Source: Neodiprion pinetum (Eukaryota > Arthropoda > Insecta > Hymenoptera > Diprionidae). Taken from it: a stretch of 64,000 bases of DNA. A model generated the notes under the pieces. The model had not been told where the DNA came from. It was given only the letters and a program-made list of their open reading frames with translations, and searched no databases. The position numbers and the translations under genes were made by a program. Shown here piece after piece: positions 10,306 through 23,390 of the stretch (position 1 is the stretch's first letter; each line of letters begins with the position of its first letter). Where the stretch lies: contig NC_060235.2 in assembly GCF_021155775.2 (NCBI RefSeq), positions 23,445,598 to 23,509,597 of the forward strand, read 5' to 3'.

Positions 10306-12733
10306 ATCTAAATTTTGAAGATGAACTTTTTTGCACTGATAATTTGTTTGAGATATACGAGGATCAAAAATAAAACATTCAACGTGAACCAGTAATTTTC
10401 GATCATGAGCCGGTAATCTAGACTTTCAAAGCAGGGGGAAGTTTTCGACGAGAAGTTCGAAATTTGTACAGTGGAAAACTTTATCTAAAGTTTTTTTCAT
10501 TTGAAGTTTACAAAAAAAACTATAGATGATTTTGGCTTGGCGAGAAAACGTTGAAAAAAATAAATCGATACAAATTTGTGCTGGATATAAAAGCTGATAT
10601 TGCCAATTGCAGTAAATTCATGGAATGTCAAGGAGAGCATAGTTTCGTAAATATTGAGCTTGCGAATTTCTGAACGTATTGCAGAAGATTTGCAATATCG
10701 ATTGAAAAAAAGTTAATGTCGAATATCGAGATCCAAATCTTTGCGCGCGACGATGGTTAAACCAAATTGAAACCCTTCGGCCTAGCGATTTATTCTGAAT
10801 CGACGGGCTTACTCGACAAATTTTATGATTGGAAGCTGCTTCGTCGGATAATAAGGCAGAGACCGATGCTCGTTATTATTTAAAGACAGTGGAAAAATTC
10901 AATACTTTTAACGCTCACAAGGTGTGATTAATGGAATTAAAAACGCGGTAATCGAATGCCTCTAAGGAAGTTTAAAGTTTCACCATCATGACAATCTGTC
11001 CGAAATGAAGGGTTCATAAAGTTGGAAAGTACTTTATACCAAATGATTAAAAGTTATTGATCATCACGCGCCGTCAAGGTGCTGATTTATGGGTATCGTT
11101 ATTCAAGTATGATGCTTGCTGACAATCTTCTCAATGATAATCGTAATAAATCTCACGATAAATTATTACAGTAATGTTTTAACCCTCTTCCGAAGTTTAT
11201 CTTCCGAAGATATTTAAGCCCAATAGCGGAATTACCTTCTTCTGGTAAATCACACTGGATTTCATAGTGAAAATAAGCAGAAAATTATTTTGAAGAAAAT
11301 ATAGAAAAAGCTTTGGAAAGTATCGGGACAACTTCAACCTTTCATGTTTTTTTGAATAAAAACATGAAAATGCAAGAAAAATTTTGAATATTAGTTGACC
11401 AGAATATTACCTCTTTGGTGACAGTAGGAAAATTTTCCTGAATCGAAAATCATTTCGTGAAGTCATTGGGCGTATTAATGATGTGAATCCAAAAGATTCA
11501 GAACGTTTTAACTTGAAATTCAACCACAGCGCATAAATGGAGCAATGGGTTTTGATCAATTGAAAAACTATGAAAATGTCAACTATCTGACTAATGTATC
11601 TTTTACTATTCAAATTAAGGTTTAATGTAAGCAATATTATTGAGACGGTTTTAATTTTTAAAAACCATCAACCACATGTAGTGCTGTGGAAGTGATGACC
11701 GCATGTCGGTGTATAACAATACATATAATCATTTACAAATATTGGTTTAAAATCTTAAAAATAAATCGGAAAAAGATCTTATGTTATGGAATGTAAGAAA
11801 TTTAAATATTTCTTTCATTTTTGCTGCATAAATTTATAGTGATAGCCGAAAAACATTATATATTCATTCACTCATCCATCCAATTATTTACGCACAAAGT
11901 ACATCGATTATCGGTAAACAGGTGAAACAGATTAAAATTGCAAATACAAATCGTCTTTCTTTCATTCAAATTGTCTGGCGAACTTTTCTTTATTCCTTTT
12001 TAAATATTCTTTTTTCTTCATTCGTTTTCAAATAGTCTCTCACGTTAATTTATACTTGTTTCGTTGAAGCTTTGTCGTTTTAATGTCTTGAACTGTCTTG
12101 TTAATAATTATTCACGTATCTTTTATTACCAGCAGAGCAGATAAACCGATTTTATCATGTAATTACATTGTCGAAGATACCTCATATGGTTGATGTTTTA
12201 TACATCTCTGATTTGATTATGTGAAACAAAATCTTCAGATTGATAAATTAATTCATCCGTTCTCGAAGTTGAATTCTTCGGGGAAAAAAAAAAAAAAAAA
12301 TAAAATAAAATAAAAGACAGATATGAGGAAAAGCAATATCCACACGTTGTGCTTTGACGATAAGTTCGCAACGAGAGATCGCTTCCGAGAAGAAAGGTGT
12401 ACATTTGCGAAATCGGACACCACGTGATGTACAAGTTTTAGTCAATTTCAACTGACAATGAGTTCTTATTTCGGTTTGAGGCGGGGACATTTAAATCGTT
12501 AAACATTTTACGAATAAATTTTAAAAAAGAACTTTTAAGCGCGTTTATACCCCGTACCGTATACCTGAGTTTTATTTCACTTTTATAGGAAATCCATTCC
12601 AATATCGAATGTCTCGTTAACGTGCCTTATAGGTGGAAGCCAGACCAATGTTCCCGCTAACTTCTGAGAGTCGATAAAAGCTCAAGACATCATAGAAGAT
12701 TGTGTCATTGACTGTTGCTATAAACGGAGATAA
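10306..12733. other. Non-coding stretch with A-rich tract
   Basis: No gene is supported. It contains an A-rich tract grading into AAAAT units at 12283-12316 and otherwise unstructured AT-rich sequence. Confidence 0.5.
12283..12316. repeat. Poly(A) tract with (AAAAT)n
   Basis: A run of A followed by three AAAAT-type units, directly visible. It could be the tail of an old retroposed element, but no body is recognisable upstream. Confidence 0.85.
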
Positions 12734-13036
12734 ATGACCGGGAATGAAACTCCTCGATCGCCAAGCTACATAGCGGAAGAATTTGATCAGAAATTCATTG
12801 TTATTCACGAACACTATCTTCATAGGTGCCCTGTAGGTCTCAAATCTCTTGTACCGCCGAGCCAACAAGTCATTTTTGAAACCATTTCCCAAGTTTTCAA
12901 AGAGAAAGGAGTGCAGCTTGACTCAAAAATCCGCACAAAATGCGTAATTTTCATTGAAACAAAAAAAAAAAACATGCATTATATGTTGGCTACACGTTTT
13001 GCATGTTGTCGTTTAAATCACTATTACATGTCTCAG
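12734..13036 (+). CDS. Candidate first coding exon, 101 codons ending at a donor
   Basis: An ATG preceded immediately by an in-frame TAA opens 101 codons, beginning MTGNETPRSPSYIAEEFDQK. The frame closes two codons into CAG|GTATAAGG, so the stop codon falls inside the potential splice donor; this is typical when a phase-0 coding exon reads into its intron. Codon use is mixed, with an A-run coding for lysines near residue 78. There is no signal peptide, membrane segment or recognised domain. It could be the 5' coding exon of a small gene, or a chance ORF with a coincidental GT. Confidence 0.25.
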
Positions 13037-13344
13037 GTATAAGGATATATTGTCCTTGAATGTTCCGTAAGCGAAACTCTTACATAAATCGATAAAGAAA
13101 ATTGTATAAAACTCTCGTACAATACGAAGAATTATTAAAGTATTGATTTTTCATTGCATGGCTAGACTGTTTGAACCATCAATTAACGATTAGACGACAA
13201 AATAATAAACCTTGGAAACGGGTCCAAATTTTACATTGAAACGATTTGAGCGCAGCAAGGATTAAATTTGTACCATTTTTGTACGCACATGTATAATACG
13301 ATCAGGATATTCCCTTGAGTCTAAAGACAGCGGTGGAAAGTATA

Positions 13345-13574
13345 CCTACGTAAAAAATCCGACAGACTTCTGTCGGATTCGACACAGATCCGACACAAAA
13401 TCCGAAGTTATCATCCAGGCGAGAGACAAGGATAGAATATGTGAACGGATCCTAATCGGCTCTATCGTAAATGAACTCGGTTTGCGGCTTGATGACCAAA
13501 ATTTTATTTCGGAACGTGTCCAGTTTCTATTCCCGCGTCCCGATGAACCTCCCCTACATAAAAAATCCGACAGA
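13345..13574. repeat. 22-bp direct repeat, first copy forming a hairpin
   Basis: Two 22-bp copies, at 13345-13366 and 13553-13574, differ at one base and share the core AAAAAATCCGACAGA. The first copy is followed by its own inverted arm: AATCCGACAGA (13356-13366) and TCTGTCGGATT (13369-13379) form an 11-bp perfect stem with a 2-nt loop. The arrangement suggests a small element with a terminal hairpin, but no transposon family is recognised. Confidence 0.7.
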
Positions 13575-14161
13575 TCTCAACGACACTCGAAATATTTGGA
13601 TCACAAATTGCAAACGAATTTTTCTTTCATTTTGTAAGTAGAAATACCGCGAGGTGGGCAAAAAAGTCTGAGATTGAAAAATTTCTCAGTAACGAAAATG
13701 ATAACGACGATAATAGTAACAATAACAACAATCACAACAGTGAGTTGCAATACTAATGAGAATAATAATAATACGCACAGACGAATTCCCAGACAGACGA
13801 GATTCCCGAACAGACGCGATTACCGGAAAAACGGACAGACGATCACGTGCTTTGCTTATATAGAAGATTGTTATTTTTCTCGTTCAACGCGTTCCATGTT
13901 AGACGTTTGGCATGACTATAATGTGCCTATATACACACGTATATACATACAGCTACACATATGTACACCAAAAGGGCCAGTCCGAAAGTGTTTCTAAAAA
14001 TACTCGACATCAGCTTACGAATTTATCGTATAAACTTTCGCTCAGATTCTTACCTTCGTTTCTCAAACCAAGTTCTTGACTATGTTGATGAGTGACGTTC
14101 GCGCTAGACTTGATACAAGTATATTTACACCATAATTTATTTTTATATTTTTAACCCGATC

Positions 14162-14183
14162 TTTTTTTTTTTTTTTTTTTTTT
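14162..14183. repeat. Poly(T) tract
   Basis: Uninterrupted run of about 22 T, directly visible. Confidence 0.95.
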
Positions 14184-14919
14184 ATTCTTCGGTTCAAATC
14201 GTGGACGTGTCGTGCTAAATTTGTCGATTAACTGTATATTGATGCGAATATACGTGGAAAGGTCGTTCAATACCCGAAAATTACTATCTTGGGTCAGTAC
14301 TTCATAAATTGTCATAATGAATTCGGAGAGTTTGTACGAGAAAAAGAACGAAACTTTCGCAGACTCAGATCAAACAAATTACTACATTCGTGACGTTTTT
14401 GTATTTGTTTTTTTTTTTTATTTATTTTTTATTGTTGAAAAAAATGTTGTCAAGCAGAGATCATAAACAGTTTCCGATCGGATCATAAATTTGTCGGATC
14501 GATTCGTTTTTGGTAAAATATTACTTTTAATCTGATAATAAGCAGAAAATTAATTAGCCTAACGGCAAGAATTACTTTCAAGGGGAATTCAGACAAAATT
14601 GTAGGAAAACTTTCATCAATTTCAATTGAAATCGAAGTATATAATATTCAGTGGTTTATACTTGAGGAAAGAAAACGCCTATAGCAATAACTGAAATTGC
14701 ATCTCCCTCTAACATCCACCACCCCATGGTCCTTGGATATATGTAAGTTATCGCTCCCGTGAGGAATGACGCATGTCGTATTTCATATCACTTTTTACCA
14801 GCTCAAAAATACAAGTCAAGTTGACGATAAAAATATCAAAGGTCAAAACAAGATCACCTTAAAACGCAGAGTCTATTAGCCAAGCACTGGATGCTGAATC
14901 GAGATGTTACAAATGGCGA

Positions 14920-15457
14920 TGTGACGATTGCTGATACTAAAATTTTGAGAGGCTTTGTAGAGCCACCTCAGCCCGGTAATACGATCAGTCAGACAATAAC
15001 AGCCGTCTTGTATCGAAGTAATTTCGTCAAGTCTCGAGTGAACGGAGAGCGGATATTGAATTGTGTGTGAGAATCGTGTGCCTGAGAAAGTGAATATTTA
15101 TTGAATACCCTGAGCTTTTGGGATTACGTTAACATCGAGAGGTAATAAAGCAGTTCACTGTTTACCGCACATACCGATCAGAGCCGGGTTTATTAATTGT
15201 TCCCGTTACTCCGGCGATCATCCCTTGAAATAGTCACCCCAACTCGGTTTGAGTAGCCGTGCCATAGTCGCGGACACACGACCCTCGGGCCATCAGATCG
15301 AGCTAGCTGGATGAGGATCTCCTAGTTTGGTTCCGGGCTAAGTAAGCCAAATCAGCCCAACTAATAGGCAAGAGATGAGGGACCTCGGAAAACCGTTGTG
15401 ACCCTTTATAACTTTGAGCATTTGCCTTCTTGATCGTAGACAGGATGTTCCGTCACA
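14920..15457 (+). mobile_element. Possible solo LTR of a retrotransposon
   Basis: The segment starts TGTGACG and ends CGTCACA, a 7-bp inverted terminal match of TG...CA type. Inside there is an insect initiator-like TCAGT near 14985 and an AATAAA at about 15143, in the order expected of U3, R and U5, and base composition is more GC-balanced than its flanks. Against it: the flanking bases (TGGCGA on the left, CGGTAA on the right) are not a target-site duplication, no primer-binding site follows and no polypurine tract precedes. An alternative right end near 15209 would give a GGCGA flanking repeat but loses the CA terminus. Confidence 0.3.
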
Positions 15458-16198
15458 CGGTAAAGGCGTAGAAACGATTAGTCGAGATTTCATCGTACGA
15501 TGCTATTAGTCGTATTCCTTTATCCAGGACATATCTCATCGAGTGGTAATTTTTTTGGCTGGCTTTTCTTTCGTTCCGCACACTTTTCAAAGAAATTTTC
15601 AAACATCGGTAAAACCAGATCGGGACTGACATTGGTCCAATACTGATTTGTATTTTCAAAATTCTTGAGGAACTTTCTTTAATGTTACTCACGTGCACAT
15701 TTCTTTGAGGAATTTAATTGAAACACGTATTAGATTCAAGATCGCGTGCGAACCGGGTAACAATTTTATGTATGCAATATTGTGATTATAACACGGCAAT
15801 GGTGGTAATATTGAATTGCCGATTTAAAACAGAAATTCCGCTAAAAGTCGGGACTAGCCAGGCCCAACGCTCATTTTCCGATACTCCACAAACAGTTCTA
15901 AAATGAATTTTTCTAGACGTAAAAGTATCTAGACGAACAAGTTTTCAGAGAAATGGAATTCTGAATACCGAACTGTCCTAGACGAAGAAGTTATCTATAT
16001 GACAAAATTCTTTTTGACGGAGAAGAAACAACCAAGTTAATCGTCTTGCCCCATGAAGCCTGTTTAATTTTACAGTCCAATCGTGTAAACTAATATGCAT
16101 GTAGAAATATTTCTCGAAATGCTTACACATATATTTTCAAAACACGTTTCACCGTTACATAGAGTAATATTTTAAGATGGTACTCTACCTGTACTCAC

Positions 16199-16241
16199 CG
16201 ATCTCCGGAATGTTCCTGTCATGATCGCCCTCTGCTGAAAA
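16199..16241 (-). CDS. Candidate microexon with tandem NAG acceptors
   Basis: On the minus strand CATTTTCATTTCAG is followed by TTTTCAG and CAG, giving three stacked acceptors, then a short exon and a strong donor, ATCG|GTGAGTAC. Exon lengths would be 43, 36 or 33 nt. The 43-nt form encodes FSAEGDHDRNIPEI plus one nt. The 33- or 36-nt forms are in-phase and carry an ATG (MTGTFRRS), so it could also be a start-codon exon. No family is recognised. The splice-site pair is among the better ones in the window. Confidence 0.3.
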
Positions 16242-17391
16242 CTGAAATGAAAATGTCACAGTTGTATATTACATTCGAATAAACATCCCTAATAACATTA
16301 TTTAAAGCAGTATTCACGCGTGATCGGAAACACGGCGTTCACTAGATCGTAAAACGAAGTTGGATTAATTAATACGGCAGTCAGTTTTGCGATTCTCACG
16401 ATGTGTCGAAGACTGCTCGACGGGTTTACTTAAAATTCAGGGACAGTGTTCTTGGATAATTTAGCTTTTTTTCCAAGGTCTGTTATTTCCTTTTCTTTCT
16501 TTGTTTATAATACGTCGTACGATGAGGATCAAAATTTGAACTTCTGTTTTCTCCTCCGCACTTCACGATCCTTCAATTCTGTTCCCACACTCTAACAGCT
16601 ACCTTACACCCTGCATCCACTTCTTATCGTCACCTTCCTGCTTCAGTTCCCACACCGAGTCGGTGTGTTGCTCTTTTCACTGCTAGTTGCAGACGGCAAA
16701 AGTTGAATCCCAACTAGTCAACACTTGCACCCTTCCTCTGATACACTCACTCTCAACTCATCTTCCATTCGGCCAACATGTCAATTCAGCTCTCGTCCCG
16801 CAACCAAAATGAAATCTTGCCTTTTCCGTCCTAAGAACGATTTCTCCTCCAACATCTTCTCTCTGTAATCTTCATATCTTTTACAACAAATCAATTCTAT
16901 AATCAATCATTCAACTTCCTCGATGTCACTTTCTTTCGTCTCCCCTCGTCATTCGTACTTGCGCCTAGTCGTTGGGTTACGAACCCAAAATAGACCGTAA
17001 TGCGATCACCCCTAGGTGCGGATGCGGTCATCGATTGCCACTTGTCGTGATTACTTGTCGTCATCTACCCCGTGACACTTGAAACGATCGCCATTTTGTT
17101 AAGGGAATAAATAAAAATAAAAATATGCCGTCGTGCCAAAGAGGATAAACTGTTCAAAGATACTGTCTCCAAATTTTAAGCAAATGATCGAGATGTTTTT
17201 GAGATATCGTAGGCACCAGAAAACATGTCACCGATCGAAATGGTTGAGGTTATTGTCAGCAACAATGTCTTCATTTATTCCAATGGGATGAAAATCTAAA
17301 CGAAGACTGACTCTTGAATAAAAGGAACCCCAACGTAACTAAATAATCGACTGTCGATGTAGGAATTCCCAAGCTTCGCACTTTTTTTCAG

Positions 17392-17538
17392 CCTGCTTCT
17401 CCGTCGAGTCGTAAGAAAATTGAAATTGAAATTGTAAGCGAAGATACGAACACCTTTGTTGCGAATTCAACGCAAGTCAAGCTACGACGCGTTATCGCTG
17501 TGCCCGACCGGAAAGGCTTCGGATTTTTTGATATTTGA
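17392..17538 (+). CDS. Candidate terminal coding exon (48 codons)
   Basis: A strong acceptor (GCACTTTTTTTCAG, exon from 17392) is followed in phase 0 by 48 codons and a TGA. The peptide opens PASPSSRKKIEIEIVSEDTN and ends in an aromatic, glycine-rich tail (KGFGFFDI). The composition (Ser/Pro, alternating Glu/Ile, Lys/Arg) resembles a disordered C-terminal tail. Part of the Glu/Ile alternation comes from a short ATTGAA repeat. A GTAAGC inside the exon is a weak alternative donor. No homology is recognised. Chance remains possible. Confidence 0.28.
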   Translation, partial: PASPSSRKKIEIEIVSEDTNTFVANSTQVKLRRVIAVPDRKGFGFFDI

Positions 17539-18414
17539 ACATTTGATGAATAGTGCTCGTTGGCCGTGGATTTGACGGTATGCCATGCCTGTGGAATATA
17601 CCGATGTGAAGCAGGGTTAGTTGAGCGCGAATACGCAGCGCTCACTCATGAATCATTCATGCTACCTACCTTCCTTTGTCGAAAATTTTATCTCCGGCCT
17701 CTGCCTAGCATTCGACGGCTGTGCTCAAATTGCGTTATATTTCTTCATCTATGATATTGCGGTGCGCTTGACAATTTGAAATTGACGGATTTTCTTAGAA
17801 TTTCAATTGTCGTGGATTTTGTTAAGCCTTCAATATCGCAACACCTGTTTACGGTATTTTCTTAGCTGCCGATAAGTGAAACCTTTCCGTCAACCTGAAG
17901 AATAGATCTCATCAGCCGCCCCAAAGAATTGTATACTGCAACAATAATCTTATTAGGATTTCGGTCCTTACTTCTCATTCTCTAATTCTTTTTGTCCCAC
18001 TGTCACGCGATACCGAACCAAATAATTATGAAACAGCTGGTTAATTTCTCTCTCGTTTAATTACGTAGCTGTATTGAGGTTATACCAATGCATTTGTTAT
18101 ACGAGTTTACGGTAGCCTTGAATAGCAACAGTCTACATGGGGGGCTAAATATAGATAACTAATGGAATCAAGATAAATTCAACGAGTCGACAAACACAAC
18201 GGATAACAAATCGCGTGGTCGACTCATCGAATACCCACATCACTCATCCACGACCCGTGACTGTTATTCACTAATAATTCGATTCGAGAGTAGGAATGGA
18301 GTGAAACAACGTGAAAGCAAAAAGTCTGTAATATGTAGCATGAATGAATAAGAAATTTTAGGAACGAAAAAGTTGCGTCAGCTGATTTAAGGAATAGCTT
18401 ACTGAACCCATACC

Positions 18415-18437
18415 TATTTATTTATTTATTTATTTAT
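18415..18437. repeat. (TTTA)n microsatellite
   Basis: Nearly six uninterrupted TTTA units, directly visible. Confidence 0.95.
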
Positions 18438-18662
18438 CTCTTAACTAATTCTTTTATTTTTTAACTTATCCATTTTAGCTATATTTATTGCTAATTTTAG
18501 TTTTACTCACTTTTATCTATTTTTATCACCTCTTTGTTATTCTTTGTCAACGTTAGTTTTAATTTTGTTGCTGATTTTCTTTTAGTCTATACCTGTTCAC
18601 ATTTTATGTTCATATTTATGTCCCATATACCGCCCGAGGGGACTTGTTTTGGGGCGAATAAT

Positions 18663-18691
18663 TCTCTCTCTGTCTCTCTATCTCTATCTCA
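18663..18691. repeat. CT-rich simple sequence
   Basis: Imperfect CT/CTAT tract, directly visible. Confidence 0.9.
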
Positions 18692-20010
18692 CACACTCGC
18701 TCACTTTCCTTACACGGCCTTCTCTGCAGCTGACAAAAATGTATCAGTGTGAAAATTTTTATGGTTCGTGTTTCCCACATTTTCGGTATAGTCGCATTAT
18801 AATTTTTAATTTCCGACACAAAAGAGACCGTGCAAATCTTTCAGACAAATTTTGATTGCGTGCGGCCATCATTCCGAAACGACGATTCAATAATACATCA
18901 TTTTCTCATTCAATTGAACAATCTGTAGAATCTAATAATGTCAATTAGACTGAAAAGCTTATATTCCAGTCGAAACAAAAGGGGCTGATTAATCAAATAG
19001 CCATTCTTGCAGGCTAACGTGTACAGATTTCGCCTGAGAGAATAATATTTTACGAAATAAAATCGTAAATCCAACAATTGAGTTAAATTTATTAGATTCG
19101 AGTGAAATTCGCATTCCTTACAGTCGGATCACGTACCAATGGGGTGATATTTCGAGGGTTAAGTACCACAAGGGCGCGTCCTAACTTCATTTACCTTAAT
19201 TTGGATCGCTGAAAACTCTCAACAAATAGTCACGCAATACTACGAAAGCCGAGATAGAAAAGAATTTCAATCTCTTCAACAAATGCGCACCATTCAAACA
19301 GTCCTCATTGCTAGCCGATCAATAATCGCTTTGACGAACAAAATAATTCGTGAGATCGAAAGTGTCAAATTATATTATGGTAATTTGATTAAAAATAAAC
19401 CTCATTTTGGTATTAATTACACGTTTATACCGCGTCTTATTGTTAGGTAGGTGAATAATCTACCTAAATAGAATTGACTTGTTCATTTTTTTTTCCCATG
19501 AAAGTGTTTCCGCATTTAAACTTCTCTTTCATTACGTAACTCTTTCAGACCCTTAAAAGTTTGATGCACCGTTCTTGGACCTCGGGGAGAAAGGATGTGC
19601 CCAATCTTTTTTGATACCAATAAAATGAAGCACTTTTTCCACTTTTCGTTATAGTATTTTCAGAGAATGAAGTAGGCAATAATTAAACTGCGATTTGCAT
19701 AGATACGTGCACAACACGTAGAACGATGCTGCGCTTCACATGTCCATAGATAGATCAGGGAATTGATTTATTTTTATCACTCGCGTCACGATTACGATTC
19801 GGCATCGGTAAGGTTTCCGGCATTACTCCTACTTCGACGCTGATTTCTTTTGTGCACACGGTGAACATTAATGAAACATAATATTGCAGGCCTACGTCGC
19901 CTTGAGATAAAAATAAACTATCCCATCAGTGGAAATCGAATTGAATGATATCACAATCGAATGAGCTGCACTGAAAACAACAAATGCGTTACAGTAAAAA
20001 TGTTGTTTAC

Positions 20011-20074
20011 CTAACTTGTGTACAGCCGCATGACTTCATTTTAACCAAAATAGTTTGAAGTATAGCGCCATCTG
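20011..20074 (-). CDS. Candidate 64-nt exon with NAGNAG acceptor
   Basis: The minus strand shows a long pyrimidine tract, TTTTATTTTTGGCTCTACAG, immediately followed by a second CAG (a NAGNAG acceptor), then 61-64 nt and the donor GTTAG|GTAAACA. One frame is open across the exon (containing DGAILQTILVKMKSCGCTQV). Another begins with an ATG directly at the acceptor but stops after 11 codons. No family is recognised. The acceptor is strong and the donor moderate. Confidence 0.25.
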
Positions 20075-20261
20075 CTGTAGAGCCAAAAATAAAATGTGTA
20101 AACGTGAGGTTGCGGGAAAAAATATTGTGGAGCTAGTGATGCTCCAATTAAGACATACCAATGTTAGCATTTGTACACGTGCCTTGTTCAGTTTTTGGCG
20201 TTCGATGAAGAGTATATACACTAAAAATTTGACAGAAGCAAAGTACGCGTCGTTAAACTGA

Positions 20262-23200
20262 AAAGGCTTACTTTGACGTGAAGAAGCTAATCTGGAATAG
20301 TTACAAGCTGTTCCCTATATCATCCAAAAACGTTGTGAACCGACGGGAAATTTGCTCTTCGATCATTTTTTTATTACAACTCTGGGAATGTGAGTTACAA
20401 GCGTTCTAAAATTAAAATGTTCGATGAGTGATTCCAAATAATCAAGTCAATCGAAAGGTATATGATAATATTATACAAGCGTGGGCGACCATATTTAATT
20501 GTAATAGAAGACTGTTCGAATGTTTGATTGTCTTAAACTATCCGATGACATTGTTTAGAAAATATTTCGGCACGAGTAGATTCTGAGTACGTAGACTTTA
20601 CGACCGTTTGAGAAAATCAGTTTGGCTGAAAACCGTCGAACACTCGAGAATATTTACAAAAACCGAATTTTATACCTCAGATGTTTCGGAGTTCCGAAAT
20701 TTTACCGACACGCTGTTCAAATTGAACGTCAGAAGTACCCCGTTACGAACCCTGCAGCGTGAAGTGAGAACCTGCCAGGGAAACTTATTGACTCGAGGCC
20801 TGAAGTTAGCAGCCCGTTGCTCGTTGAACCCTCTCCGGTTGTACCCTTGAGAGATAATATTTTCCCAGCGGTTGAATGGAACAAGAGTCGGGGTGTATTA
20901 TCTAGGAAAACAGAACCGTGCGGGCGACTCGGGCCGTGCTACTAACGAATTTACATCACTGATTCCTGCGGCTATTTCTCCTCTCGAGCAGTCGAATTTC
21001 GCAATTCTTTTTTAAACTCGGCGAGGCTTTCCATCATTGAATTCCCCGCTGCTAATGTACGAACTTATATGTTCCGTAAATTGAAAGCATTTTTTCAACA
21101 ACTCGTTCGATTCATACACACCCGTTTATTCACTTTATCGTGCCTCAGAGCATGAAGACGACGGTTTGAGAGTGCCAGCATTCGAAATTCGAAAGAAAGC
21201 AGTTTATCGGCGTTGCTGGGAGACGCTGTTTAGAAATATTATATTCATTGAATGCGGGTGGAATGGATTTTGTACACAAAGTTTTCCTGCGATGGAAAAA
21301 GAAATACTACCAACATGCGGAATGATCGTGGCTTCTGCTTCTATTACACGTACGTCTTACTTCTGGAAAGTAATTCTTAAGATGAAATAACGATCTTATT
21401 CGGTTGATTTAACCATAATTGCAAGTAATATTTAGTTTGAGTAAAGATTACTTGAAAACCTGTTATTTTCAAGAATGCTTTGCCTCGTCCGGAGATAAAT
21501 TCTTTTTATTTTGAATATTCAATCGAAATTTCAGGATAGTTTTCACCCCCGAATTATAATGTGTTACCAATTAAACCAAAAATCACGTGTCAACTCACTC
21601 TCCATACTCTAGACACCTACCGAGTCACACACCAATTGAACAAAAACCCTCCTTGATATGCAATAGAAAAATTATTTTGGGAATGAATAATATGTAATTT
21701 TTCATTGCAAATGTATAGTAGGTAAAAAGTACGATAATTTTGTTATTGAAACTTTTTTCCTCACTCTCATAGTGCATGAATTATAAACAAGATATGAAAA
21801 AATCTGCAATTTTGGAGCGTACAGAAATTTATGTCTGCGAAACAGGGTTCAGCAGAAATGCAAAATTACATGTCGAGTGTTTTGACTCACTCTACAATCC
21901 CGTAAAGTTTCTTCGAAATATGTGGTGGTGGGAGGTAGGGGGGTTCGTTGTCGGTGGATCCATAAATACGTTAATGCAAAAGGGTTCAGTTTATTGGAAT
22001 GAACCTGACATCAGTCTGACAAATATTATTTTAGACCAGGTATAACGTATGGCACAGTCAGGAGAATCAATTCGATAAACGATTTTGTCTCTTGATTTAA
22101 GGAACGGTTATTGATAGGTTGAAGCTAGATCCAAGACAACGGTGTACTTGAGTGAATTACAGTGATTACAGATATTCGAGTTACTCTTGAACGGAGCAAT
22201 AAAATTGAATGTCGTTTTACCATTAAACAATTTGGGTATTGTAGAACGGCGCTTGGTACCAGCTTTTTCTTACCATCTTATCGACAAAGGAAGCAGGTTA
22301 TATTAAACATTTTGATGGACTTCTACACTAAGCGTCATTCCATCGGATAGGCTGTGAATTGTTGAATGCCAGAAAAAATTTGTTTCATCACGCCATACGA
22401 GTTTAATCCTGAAAAGTCTGTAAAGGGTATCCAGCTGGTTAAATCCACACCTTGAGCATGTGTCTTTAGAACAAACCCATTCGATTTGAATTTTTACCCC
22501 CCTATGCTGAAACGGCAGGCATTCGAAGATTTGTTTAGCCATAGAAAAGGTTCATAAGCTATTTGTTTGCTGGCTTAACCGCTTGAGAAAATAAATATTT
22601 AAATTAATATTCACGAGCTGTTGAAGTCTTGGCTATTTTCATAGGAAGAAATATTTTTTCCCCTCGTTCTCAATGAAGGTCATTTTTGGTTCAGTTGTTA
22701 TTTTTACATCATCTTCATCCAACAATGTTACGATGATACGAATACGGATTTTCCGCAAGCAAAAAATGCGAAACCGTCACATCAGTGACGTAATACTCCA
22801 ACCCAGCAGCAAATAACGAGACCTCTACGTATTTTCAGATGAATTATAACTGTGGAAATAAGCTCTTATCCGATTCAGGCGATGGTGGCAAGGTTGGTAT
22901 ATTCTATTATGGTTTTTTGTTAGTAGAATTCGTCTTTTCGTTAGGAAAATATCATTACCCGAGTTAATACTGGGCAGATATATTGTCATATTGTCTCCAT
23001 GTGATATTCTCTGTTAAGGGAGAGCAAAAACCATCGTCTTGCCTATATCGGAATTTTTCTTCACAACACACGAATCGCGAAGATTTGCAATGTATCAAAA
23101 CGGATGAGGGCCACGAAGCTGTCGGATTATACTGGTGATATATAACCTCGATAAGTCATTTTCCCGACTCGAAGTAAACGTGCAAATTTGAGAATTCGCA

Positions 23201-23390
23201 CCATCTAATATCCATTTATCCACAAGTTCTGTTTATATCGATATCATAATAATGTGTGTAGGTGAAAATACTCCCTTGGCATTGTGTAATTGCTACAGAC
23301 GACCAGTCATTACGGTAGCTCAGATTTGGCAACCAGTATAAGTTAAGGATACCAAGAGGTTAACCGCCCTTGAAATCAGGTGTACACCAC
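20262..23390. other. Non-coding stretch, nothing firmly supported
   Basis: A GC-richer patch at about 20700-20960 is open on the plus strand (20608-20850) without splice signals. The rest is AT-rich with several unremarkable 60-90-codon frames. No gene, RNA or transposon is recognised. Confidence 0.45.

Noticed and set aside
13674..13997. 107-codon plus frame with a hydrophobic start resembling a signal peptide
   Set aside because: The start is a low-complexity ATA/ACA/AAC repeat coding for Thr/Ile/Asn, and there is no splice or promoter support.
19216..19229. 14-nt microexon on the minus strand between GAGAGTTTTCAG and GTAAATG
   Set aside because: Too short to evaluate without transcript data; such pairs are expected by chance.
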